From an uncultured Bacteroidaceae bacterium (GTDB lineage: Bacteria; Bacteroidota; Bacteroidia; Bacteroidales; Bacteroidaceae), in assembly GCA_944320965.1 (NCBI GenBank), contig CALUJO010000005.1, positions 48,877 to 112,876 on the forward strand: 64,000 nucleotides of DNA. The letters are read 5' to 3'. The notes under the pieces are model-generated. The model searched no databases. It worked only from the letters and a program-made list of their open reading frames with translations, and was not told the DNA's origin. Position 1 is the stretch's first letter, and each line of letters begins with the position of its first letter. A program made the position numbers and the translations under genes. Shown here piece by piece: positions 17,930-26,500 of the stretch.

Positions 17930-17996
17930 AAGAGTCTTGAATTTCGGAAATGAAAATTGGAATTTGATTTGCAGATTATTCAATATGTATAAAAAC

Positions 17997-18024
17997 AATG
18001 GTATGCCGATTATGGCATACCATT
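17997..18024 (+). terminator. Terminator of the GH92 gene
   Basis: Perfect eleven-base stem AATGGTATGCC / GGCATACCATT with a six-base loop, followed by GTCTTTTA. Confidence 0.9.
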
Positions 18025-18082
18025 GTCTTTTATAGAGAATCTGACAAAAGATCGTATAGATATAGTATATGACTATTAATAT

Positions 18083-18116
18083 AAATGCCGGTCAATCAGC
18101 AAATTGACCGGCATTT
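18083..18116. terminator. Terminator of the Spy-like gene (bidirectional)
   Basis: Perfect fourteen-base stem AAATGCCGGTCAAT / ATTGACCGGCATTT with a six-base loop, flanked by T tracts. It lies 20 bases beyond the minus-strand stop at 18136 and also backs up the GH92 terminator. Confidence 0.92.
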
Positions 18117-18135
18117 TTTTGTGAATTGCCAATTT

Positions 18136-18528
18136 TTACATTCTTGGCGGGCATGGACGTTTCTTAGGACAGTCGCGTCTCTCCTTGTAAGCCTTAAGCT
18201 GTTCTTCAGTAAGGATTTTCTCTATTTTTGAGTCAAGGTCGTTGCGTCTTTTCTGCATTTCCTTACGGTGCTTTTCCGTCAATTCCTTGTTCTGCTTGTC
18301 AAACTCGGTGAACAGAGCGGTCATTTCCTTGCACTGAGCATCAGTTAGGTTAAGGTTTTTCTTCATTCTTTCAACCCTTTCTTCAGGTGTGCGGGGATGA
18401 TGTTTCTGTTCGCATTGTGCAGGATGGCGGTCACATCTTTTCTGTTCGCAACATCTGTTGTGGCATTGTGCGCTTGCGGCTGTAGCAAAAGCAATGACAA
18501 GCATTGCAGACATAAATAACTTTTTCAT
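18136..18528 (-). CDS. Spy/CpxP-like periplasmic protein, Cys- and His-rich
   Basis: A 130-residue protein with a signal peptide (MKKLFMSAMLVIAFATAASAQ). The mature part opens with a cluster of Cys and His (CHNRCCEQKRCDRH...HH, about residues 22-46), followed by paired helices with LTDAQCKEMTALF and ILTEEQLKAYKERR, the LTxxQ helices typical of Spy/CpxP and zinc-resistance relatives, and a final CPKKRPCPPRM. The family members act as periplasmic chaperones or envelope-stress sensors; the cysteine and histidine tails suggest metal binding. Its start lies 41 bases after the upstream outer-membrane protein gene, so they are one operon. The frame extends further upstream, but that part has no signal sequence. 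Confidence 0.75.
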   Translation of the reverse strand: MKKLFMSAMLVIAFATAASAQCHNRCCEQKRCDRHPAQCEQKHHPRTPEERVERMKKNLNLTDAQCKEMTALFTEFDKQNKELTEKHRKEMQKRRNDLDSKIEKILTEEQLKAYKERRDCPKKRPCPPRM

Positions 18529-18568
18529 TGTTCTGTTTGTTTTTAGTGTGTTAGTACAAAAATTAAAT

Positions 18569-21325
18569 CTATCTAATGTTGTAAACGACACTTAGCATAA
18601 AGTAAGGTTCGATTACGTTTCCGGTTACATATTCATAATAGTTTCCTCCGACATTTCTTACAAACGACTTGTTTTGTCTTAATATATCAAATGCACTGAG
18701 GTTGATTTCACACGCATTGTTCTTCAGGAATTTCTTGCCGAGTGATACGTTCCAAAGGTAATAATTTATGCTTTCACTTTCAAGTCCGGTATATCCTACA
18801 TAATTGAAAACGCTGTTAAGCGTAAATCCTTTCCAGAATTCCCATCCGAACTTGAACTGTCCGTTGTGGTTTATATATTTGTCCTTGTTGCCGGAATCAG
18901 CCGAACTGTAGGCAAGGTTTATTCCCGAAGAGTAGGAGAGTGTAAAGTCAAGTTTGGTACTTATGTTGCTTCCTATAACAACCTTTGGGATAATGTTTAT
19001 TTCGTTGGTACTGCTTTTCACTCCGTCAAAGATGACAGGGACACTTGCCGTGTTTGTCGCAATGCTGAAGTTCAGATTGCTTCGGATAAAGTCGACAGGG
19101 AAACCGTAGGTAACCAGTGACTGGAAACTGTAATATCCGTTGCTGTTTACGGGACGTGTGAATTGTGCTCCCTTGTCAAGTGTTATCTCTTCGTTGAGCT
19201 TGATTGATTCTTTTGCCACAAACGTACTGTCGGTTATGTAATCCTGACGAATTGTTGAGCCAAGCATTGCAATGAACGAGTGGCCGGTCTTTGTTGTCAG
19301 CACATATCTGAGGTTCATCATGTGGTTGACCTGCTGTTTCAAATCTGGATTACCTGCCGAGATAAACAACGGATTGCTGTTGTTTATGATATTTTGCAGG
19401 TCGGAAATTGACGGTGACGATGTATTTGAATTGTATCTGAACATAAATGAATTGTTTCTGTCAACCTGGTATCTTACATTAACTTTGGGCAATACGGCAA
19501 AGAAATTGCGTGATGTATTGTTGCTTTCAGGGTATGTCTGTGTATTAAGCAGTGACGAATACTGTATATTTGCTTCTCCTGAAATGTTCAGCTTTCCTAA
19601 TCTGTATCTCAAACCTATGCCTCCCGAGTGTGTCATATAGTCGGATTCGTAGATATTGGACAGTTCTTCGTTCATCATCTCATATAAGTCTGTTACAGGA
19701 GACTTGTCATAAGTGATTTTGTCGGCAGACGAATTGCTGTATGATATACGGTAGTTTGCCTGTATCTGAAGGTTTTTTGCAATCAAATCTGTGTACATGA
19801 TGTTTCCGTTATATCTGACAGTTTTTGTATTGTTGTCTTTATACTGTGATGTGAGATTGGTTGTCTCTGCCGGACTGTATATTGTCTTCAGATAGTCATT
19901 GTATGTATCATTGCTGTTGTTTGACATGTTTCCTCTGAAATTAACCGAAAAGGTTCTTCCAGGTTTGGCAAATCTGTGTCTGAAATCAATGCTACCGCCT
20001 ACATTGTAGGCAAGGACATCTGATGTATTATGTTTGTTTACCTTGTTTGTAATGACATCTTCAAGCATATTCCAACCGTCGGTCAGGGCGTTTGACGAAT
20101 TGTCCTGCAGACTTATGGACGGACGTATGGTAAGTGAGTTCCTTTTGTCTATGTTGTAGTCGTATTTGATATTTATACGATGGTTGAAGTTATTCATCTG
20201 GGCATCGTAAAATTCGTTGTAGGACATGCCTGGCAGAGCCGATTCAAAGTAGTCTCTGTCAGTATTCTTTTGGTTTGTGTTATTGGAATGGTTAAAGAAA
20301 TAGCTGCCTGTAAAGCTCATTTTATCGTTCCATCTGTCAACATAATTCAAACCTATACCGTCTGATGCCGTGACACCATTAAGGTTTCCGGTCATGAAGC
20401 TGTATTTGGATGCTGAACCTCCTCCCATTCTTTGGCCTTTTCCTCCTCCCTTGAACGAATTTGCCGACATGACTCCGGCAATATCCTCTTGCGAGAAGTT
20501 CTGGCTGTTTATATTGTTGCTCATTCCGAGTATTGAGATTCTTCTGTCATCATTGAAGAAGTTTATGTTTCCTCCGGCGTTGTAACGGTTGTCAGTGCCG
20601 TAGCCGGCATACACACGTCCGAAGGTTCCGAGTTTGAACCCTGTTTTGGTTATTATGTTTATTGTCTTGATTTGTTCGCCGTCATCAAACCCGCTGAACT
20701 CGGCCTGCTCACTTTGTTTGTCAAACACTTCTATGCTTGCAATGACATCCGAGGGGAGATTTTTTATTGCCAGGTTTATATCACCGTCAAAGAATTCTTT
20801 TCCGTCTACAAGAATCTTCTTTACATCTTCGCCCTGCGCCTGGATTGTACCGCCTTCCACGACAATTCCCGGCATTTTGCTCAGAAGTGATTCGGCATTG
20901 CTTCCGTCCATCACCTTAAAGGCTTCGGCATTATAGATAAGACTGTCGCCTTTCTGTTCGGCACGTGTGGCACGTCCGTTCACGGATACTTCGTCAAGAA
21001 TCTGATTGTCCTCTTTAAGTTCTATCTCAATATTGATATTTTTGTTTCCTATGCTTATTGATTTTGTGTATGTCTTGTATCCTATATATGATATATTCAA
21101 GGTATAGTTTCCCGAGTCAATGTTTCGCATGACAAAAACTCCTTCGGGGTCTGTGATTGTACTTTTGACAGGTTGGGTATTTCCTGCTTTTTCCAGAAGA
21201 ACTGTCGCGCCAATAAGACAGTCACCGTTTCTGCTGTCTTTGACTTTTCCGCTCAGGTTAGCCTGTGCAAGTACCTGTGAAACCGCAATAGCTGTAAATA
21301 TAATTATGATAAATAATCTTTTCAT
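18569..21325 (-). CDS. Outer-membrane beta-barrel protein with carboxypeptidase-like N-domain (TonB-receptor type)
   Basis: A 918-residue outer-membrane protein. Order of parts: signal peptide (to about LAQA, residue 22), a carboxypeptidase-regulatory-like domain (GKVKDSRNGDCLIGATVLLE, 26-110), a plug-like domain (GDSLIYNAEAFKVMDGSNAE to KTINIITKTGFK, about 125-235), then a long barrel rich in alternating aromatic strands ending MLSVVYNIR. It belongs to the large Bacteroidetes family of outer-membrane barrels without a SusD partner; substrate unknown. Codons 255-310 include a Gly/Ser-rich loop (FKGGGKGQRMGGGSAS). It heads a two-gene operon with the Spy-like protein and is divergent from the LytS/LytTR-type pair. 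Confidence 0.82.
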   Translation of the reverse strand: MKRLFIIIIFTAIAVSQVLAQANLSGKVKDSRNGDCLIGATVLLEKAGNTQPVKSTITDPEGVFVMRNIDSGNYTLNISYIGYKTYTKSISIGNKNINIEIELKEDNQILDEVSVNGRATRAEQKGDSLIYNAEAFKVMDGSNAESLLSKMPGIVVEGGTIQAQGEDVKKILVDGKEFFDGDINLAIKNLPSDVIASIEVFDKQSEQAEFSGFDDGEQIKTINIITKTGFKLGTFGRVYAGYGTDNRYNAGGNINFFNDDRRISILGMSNNINSQNFSQEDIAGVMSANSFKGGGKGQRMGGGSASKYSFMTGNLNGVTASDGIGLNYVDRWNDKMSFTGSYFFNHSNNTNQKNTDRDYFESALPGMSYNEFYDAQMNNFNHRINIKYDYNIDKRNSLTIRPSISLQDNSSNALTDGWNMLEDVITNKVNKHNTSDVLAYNVGGSIDFRHRFAKPGRTFSVNFRGNMSNNSNDTYNDYLKTIYSPAETTNLTSQYKDNNTKTVRYNGNIMYTDLIAKNLQIQANYRISYSNSSADKITYDKSPVTDLYEMMNEELSNIYESDYMTHSGGIGLRYRLGKLNISGEANIQYSSLLNTQTYPESNNTSRNFFAVLPKVNVRYQVDRNNSFMFRYNSNTSSPSISDLQNIINNSNPLFISAGNPDLKQQVNHMMNLRYVLTTKTGHSFIAMLGSTIRQDYITDSTFVAKESIKLNEEITLDKGAQFTRPVNSNGYYSFQSLVTYGFPVDFIRSNLNFSIATNTASVPVIFDGVKSSTNEINIIPKVVIGSNISTKLDFTLSYSSGINLAYSSADSGNKDKYINHNGQFKFGWEFWKGFTLNSVFNYVGYTGLESESINYYLWNVSLGKKFLKNNACEINLSAFDILRQNKSFVRNVGGNYYEYVTGNVIEPYFMLSVVYNIR

Positions 21326-21384
21326 TATCTGTTTTATTGTGATTGTCTGTTTTTATATTTAAAATGATATTCTTTTTTACTCCT

Positions 21385-21548
21385 TACACCTTATACTTTA
21401 CACTCTATACCTTACACTTTACACTCTACACTTTCATATTAAACTCTTAACCTGCAGCTTCAGATGCCTGACCTGTGCGCAGTACATTAACCGCACTAAA
21501 GTTGCATACACTCTACACTTTAAACTTTACACCTTACATTTTACACAT
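21385..21548. repeat. Two arrays of 7-base tandem repeats (TACACTY)
   Basis: Array 1 (21385-21433) is seven consecutive units in exact register: TACACCT, TATACTT, TACACTC, TATACCT, TACACTT, TACACTC, TACACTT. Array 2 (21507-21548) is six units: TACACTC, TACACTT, TAAACTT, TACACCT, TACATTT, TACACAT. A 73-base unique spacer separates them. Both lie in the roughly 390-base gap between the divergent outer-membrane barrel and histidine kinase genes. Thirteen units of one length are well beyond chance. Apart from these arrays and the promoter at 21677 I see no gene in the gap. Confidence 0.85.
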
Positions 21549-21676
21549 TTAATTCTGATGTCAAATTTATGTATAAAAAACTTTTTGCGGAACAGTTATT
21601 CTTTATCTGTAAGTGAACTGCATGGATTTGTCAGTAAACGGCACGTTTCTTATTCTTTTTATTTGCATATAGTTGC

Positions 21677-21684
21677 TATATTTG
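21677..21684 (+). promoter_or_regulatory. -7 element of the two-component operon
   Basis: TATATTTG, a perfect match to TAnnTTTG, 28 bases upstream of the kinase start at 21712. Confidence 0.55.
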
Positions 21685-21711
21685 TAGTAATAACAGATAA
21701 GTTTATTGTAT

Positions 21712-22737
21712 ATGAATAACAAACGTCTTCCACTGATTATTGATATAGTATTCTGTGCTGTGCTGATGCCTGTAATGGTTATGCTGTTGCCTATAGAAAG
21801 ATGGATTGCATCAAGTCCGGTATCTTCGTTTCTTTTTATAGTATTTTTGTATGGCACATATTTCATAAACCGCTATGTTGCCGTACCTATGTTGCTTGGC
21901 AAACGCAATTATCTTGTAGGTATAGGAATATTGGTGCTGACCATCTTTGTTGCATTTTCGCTTATAAACGTACGTCCTCATCCTCATGCGCATTATATGA
22001 AGAATTTTGATACGTTCAGATTCATGCCTCCCATGCGGGTACGTGAGCAGGGAATGCTTTTTCTTTTCTTTGTCGTTACATGTTTCAGTTACGCTGTAGG
22101 ATTCTTTTCCGAACTTATAAAGCAGATATCAAAAAGTACAGAGCTTGAGAAACAGAGAGACAAGGCAGAGCTTTCGCTTTATAAGGCGCAGATTAATCCT
22201 CATTTCCTTTTCAATACTCTCAATTCGCTTTATGGCCTTATAGTAACCGGCTCCGAAAAAAGTGAAACAGCCTTTATGCAGTTCATTGATATGCTGAAGT
22301 ATATGTATTCAAACGGTGACAGGGACAGACTGCCTGTCAGGGAAGAAGTGGAATACATCCGCCGCTATATTGAAATGCAGAAGCTGAGACTTAATGAACA
22401 TACAGCAATTGATTTTGAATGTGTCAATACCGTTGCCGAGGAAAGAACCATCGCTTCAATGCTTCTTATTACTTTTGTTGAGAATGCCTTTAAATATGGA
22501 GTCTCGTCACACGAGGACTCTGTGATAAAAATAAGAATTGAAGTAAGTGATAACGTACTGCACTTTTATTCGTCAAACAGAGTAATGAGGGTGTCGGAAG
22601 GGAAAGGTCTGGGCTTGAAGAACTGCCGAAAACGTCTGGACATGCTTTATGCTAAGGATTACAGACTTGACATAACCGAAAAAGACAATACCTTTACAGT
22701 AGAACTTGACATTAATCTTGAAAATAAGAAACCTTAA
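21712..22737 (+). CDS. LytS/YehU-type sensor histidine kinase
   Basis: Membrane sensor kinase of the His_kinase (PF06580) family. The 341 residues have four predicted membrane segments (about 9-27, 37-57, 68-86, 114-134) with a His-rich loop RPHPHAHYM near 88-96, a short coiled helix, the phospho-acceptor motif AQINPHFLFNTLNSLYGL with His164, and an ATPase domain with ENAFKYG and GLGLKNCRKRL. A TTG codon at 21706 is in frame, but the ATG at 21712 is taken as the start. The LytTR regulator begins 11 bases after its stop. The signal is unknown; with no extracytoplasmic domain it probably senses membrane state or a partner. Confidence 0.9.
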   Translation: MNNKRLPLIIDIVFCAVLMPVMVMLLPIERWIASSPVSSFLFIVFLYGTYFINRYVAVPMLLGKRNYLVGIGILVLTIFVAFSLINVRPHPHAHYMKNFDTFRFMPPMRVREQGMLFLFFVVTCFSYAVGFFSELIKQISKSTELEKQRDKAELSLYKAQINPHFLFNTLNSLYGLIVTGSEKSETAFMQFIDMLKYMYSNGDRDRLPVREEVEYIRRYIEMQKLRLNEHTAIDFECVNTVAEERTIASMLLITFVENAFKYGVSSHEDSVIKIRIEVSDNVLHFYSSNRVMRVSEGKGLGLKNCRKRLDMLYAKDYRLDITEKDNTFTVELDINLENKKP

Positions 22738-22748
22738 AATCTGATATT

Positions 22749-23459
22749 ATGAAGTGTATAGCTATAGATGATGAGCCGCTTGCTCTTGGAATAATAAAGA
22801 ATTTCTGCCAGAGACTGGACGGTATGGAACTGGAAACATTCAGTGACCCGGTAATAGGAATGGAGCGTGTGAAGGAAAATGTACCTGATATCCTTTTCTT
22901 GGATATAGAGATGAACGGAGTTTCCGGGCTTGATATAGCGAGAACCCTGCCCAAGGGAGTCTTTCTTATCTTTACAACTGCCTATTCACAATTCGCGCTT
23001 GACGGGTTTGAACTTAATGCCGTTGATTTCCTGCACAAACCTTTTTCCTTTGCACGTTTTGAGAAGGCAGTGTCGAAGGCAATGGAATTGAAAAGACTGT
23101 ATGAGAAATCAGAAGTGAAGGATGAAACCGGCGCTGAAATAACCGTAAAGGTTGAATACCAGAATGTGAAAGTTCCTGTCGGCGAAATACTTTATGTTGA
23201 GGCAATGGACAGCTATGTCAAGATATATACAAAGGAAGCACGTCCTGTAATTACCCAGATGAGCATGAAATCTGTTATGGAAATGCTGCCGGAAGGTGAA
23301 TTTATCCGGATTCACAAATCCTATATAGTTAACCGTAACAAGGTGCAGAGCTACACACGCAACAAAGTGATTATGGCTGTAAAGGGAGTGGAATTGCCGG
23401 TAGGCAGGGTATATGCCAGGGATTTTGCCGAGTGCATGCAGGTGCGGGAAGAAAGATAA
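22749..23459 (+). CDS. LytTR-family response regulator
   Basis: DNA-binding partner of the kinase just upstream. The 236 residues hold a receiver domain (IDDEPLALGI at the N-terminus, phospho-acceptor Asp52 in LFLDIEMNG, the switch region ending in VDFLHKPFSFARFEKAV) and a C-terminal LytTR domain (VPVGEILYVEAMDSYVKIYT, then IRIHKSYIVNRNKVQ). LytTR proteins bind pairs of short direct repeats. Candidate targets are its own promoter region, which contains two tandem repeat arrays, and the large alpha-2-macroglobulin gene downstream; neither is demonstrated. Confidence 0.93.
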   Translation: MKCIAIDDEPLALGIIKNFCQRLDGMELETFSDPVIGMERVKENVPDILFLDIEMNGVSGLDIARTLPKGVFLIFTTAYSQFALDGFELNAVDFLHKPFSFARFEKAVSKAMELKRLYEKSEVKDETGAEITVKVEYQNVKVPVGEILYVEAMDSYVKIYTKEARPVITQMSMKSVMEMLPEGEFIRIHKSYIVNRNKVQSYTRNKVIMAVKGVELPVGRVYARDFAECMQVREER

Positions 23460-23488
23460 AATAATCTTATATTTATGATATTTAGGTT

Positions 23489-23514
23489 AATATTGCGGTT
23501 ATAAGTGCAATATT
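23489..23514. promoter_or_regulatory. Inverted repeat between the LytTR gene and the alpha-2-macroglobulin gene
   Basis: AATATTGC (23489-23496) and GCAATATT (23507-23514) with a ten-base spacer. It could be a weak terminator for the two-component operon or an operator for the next gene; there is no strong T tract directly after it. Confidence 0.4.
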
Positions 23515-23575
23515 GGCTTAATTTTATAATTCTTAAATCAGAAAGGACATGGAAAACAATCAAAATGACGATAAT

Positions 23576-26500
23576 ATGAAAAAGTTGCTTTTTGCTTTGT
23601 CTCTTGTTTCTTCGGCTGCAATGGCGCAGAATTATGAGCCAATGTGGAAGGAGTACGACAAATATGACAGGGACAACCGTCCGGCATCGGCAATTGAAGT
23701 GCTGGACAAGATATATGATACAGCTTTGGAACACAAGGATTTTGCGACTATGCTTAAATCCTATATCCTGAAAACCAACAAACAGACCGATATTGACGGC
23801 GACAGTTCTGTCAAAGACCGTATTGCCAGTCTTGAAGCAATGGCTGACATGAATTTGAATACTACCGACAGAGTTATACTTTCATCACTGTTATTTTCCT
23901 ATTACAGCAATTATTATGACAATAACTGGTATAGACTATCGAATATGACTCCTGTTGATTCCGATAAAATTCCTGAAGATATTGACGAATGGAGTATAGA
24001 AAATCTGTTTGACCGCATGCTCTATCATCTGTCTTTTATTGAGGAAAATACAGCCATGCTTGCAACAGCCGTGACAGGAGACTACGACCAGCTGTTTGAA
24101 AAGAACAGTTTGGGTGATTACGTTGGTCACACAATCGGAGCAGTAGTACTTGAACTTGTAAGCAATGAGCTACAGGGACTTGTCCGTTGCATAAAGAATG
24201 CTTATGAACAGACTTCAGCTTACAGTGAAATAAAGCCTGGCGACAAGTTTCTTGCTGCCAATGTAGAGCCCGCAGGCAAGTATGATTTTGTGGCAAGACT
24301 TTCAAATCTTTACCGTAAGATGGAAAAGGAATATCTTGACAGGAACATGACAGATGCCTTTATCATTGTTGACATTGACCGTATCAAGGCATTCAGAAAC
24401 ATGAATTTCCATACTTCACAATACAGATATTCAGGAGATGACAGCGAAGGCATTTTAGAAATTGATTCTGTGACTTTGTCTGCTTACAGTTATCTTGAGA
24501 ACAAATACGGTAAAAGGAAGAAAGTTATTCCTTATATACATTACCGGAAGGCACTGATTATGAAAGACATTATTCCATACAGGGAAGAAACTCTTGCTCT
24601 TATCCGCTCTTCAGTCAGGAAATATTCTTCCTCACCATGGCGCAATGCAATGAAGGAACTGGAGCAGGACATTACCATGCCTTATATTTATACCCGTGCA
24701 GAAGTGCCGTGTTATGGTATGCCTTTGGAGATTAAGGTTGAAAGCCGTAATCTGAAGTCGTGCCGCGTCAGGGTATATAAGGCAAAGCCCGGTAAGGAAT
24801 ATGTGCTTATGCGCGGTGATGACTATGACAAGTTTCTGCGCGAGAATGCCGAGCTGTATTCAACACAAGAGTTCAAACTGACTCATAAGAACGAATGGGA
24901 TACTTCAAATGATACATTGACTCTTGATGCTCTGCCTCAGGGAAAATGGTATATGCTCATTGATTCGCGTGACGGGAAAGTGTCTTCCGAAGGCTTATTG
25001 AGTATGGATATCACAAGATATACGTTTGTTACTTCAATAATTGACGGAAAGAGGGAACTGCTCATCCTTGACAACAGAAATGGCAAGCCGCAGAGTGATG
25101 TGAATGTAGAGGTGTGTGCATCAGTAAATTCAAAGCCCGATACTGTAATGGTTACTGACAGTCGTGGTGTAGTTGCTATGCCCGAGGGTTATAGTACCGC
25201 CTTTGTATATTCCGGCAATGAGTACAAAACAAAATTTGATTATATCCGTTTTAATGAAATATACCAGCGTGATGTAAACCAATATACATATAAGCTGTAT
25301 ACAGACCGTGCGGTTTATCGTCCGGGACAGAAAGTCTGTGTCAGCGGACTTGTTGCCCGTGCCGAAAGCGAAGGCGTTTATAGCGCTGCTTCCGGACAGG
25401 ATGTCGATATTCGTCTGACTGGAAGTTACGGATTGAACCTTGAACTCAGCGCAAAGAGAACATCGGATGAGTTCGGAACATTTGCAGCCGAATTTGTTTT
25501 GCCGCAGCATTGTGCCAATGGTCAGTATTACATCACTGCCGGATCTTCCAGAATAAATATAAGGATAGAGGAATACAAGCGTCCTACTTTTGAAGTAAGT
25601 CTTGAAAAGCCTGCTGACAATTACAGCCTTGGCGATACCGTTACGGTAAAAGGTAACGCTTCACTTCTTGCCGGAGCGGCGGTTCCTGATGCCGAAGTAA
25701 GATACAAGATTGAAAGAGGTACCAGCAGCTGGTCATACTGGTGGTTCAGTAACTATGCCATAATCGGCGAAGGAAACGTAAAGACCGATTCAGACGGCAA
25801 TTTCTCTATACCTGTCAGTCTGGAGCCAATAAGGGACAATGGTTTCGATGGCTTTTATTCCTACCGTATCACGGCTTATGTAACTTCACTGTCCGGTGAA
25901 ACGCGCGAAGAACAGCTTATGCTTTATGCTGGTGAGAAGTCGCGTCTTATGAAAGGATATGCCGATGATATAGTGATGCGTGACAATGGTCTTGAATTTA
26001 CGGTAAAGGTAACAAACCTTGCCAATGCTCCTGTTGATGCCGAAGGTACTTATAGTCTTGTTGATGCCGTGAGCGGAAAGGAAATTATGAACGGATCATT
26101 CAAGTCAAACATAAAGACAAACATACCGTCCGACCGTCTTGTTTCCGGAAAATTCATTCTCAAATTCGAAATTGACGATAATGGAAAGAAGATAAAGGAT
26201 GAGAAAGAAGTTGTCTTGTTTTCTGAAAACGATACAAAAACTCCTGTCAGTTCGCATATGTGGTGCCATCAGCTTTCAAGAGAGGTTTCTGCTGACAGGC
26301 CTGCAGAGTTCATGCTCGGCACATCAAGCGATGAGGCTTATGTGATAATGTTTGTAACCGACGGTGAGAAAACTATAGAGCGCCGTGATATTGTTTTGCA
26401 CAACGAAATGCAAAGGATTTCAATTCCTATGTATAATGCCTCGGACAAAGGCATAGGAATCCATCTTGTTTCCTGCAAGGATGGCAATATCTACGACACC

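Noticed and set aside
21385..21548. CRISPR array
   Set aside because: The repeats are 7 bases long without unique spacers between units, and there are no cas genes.
24036..24305. Minus-strand frame inside the macroglobulin gene (and dozens of similar frames in other genes)
   Set aside because: It lies opposite a conserved coding frame and its composition is that of a reverse-complement shadow.
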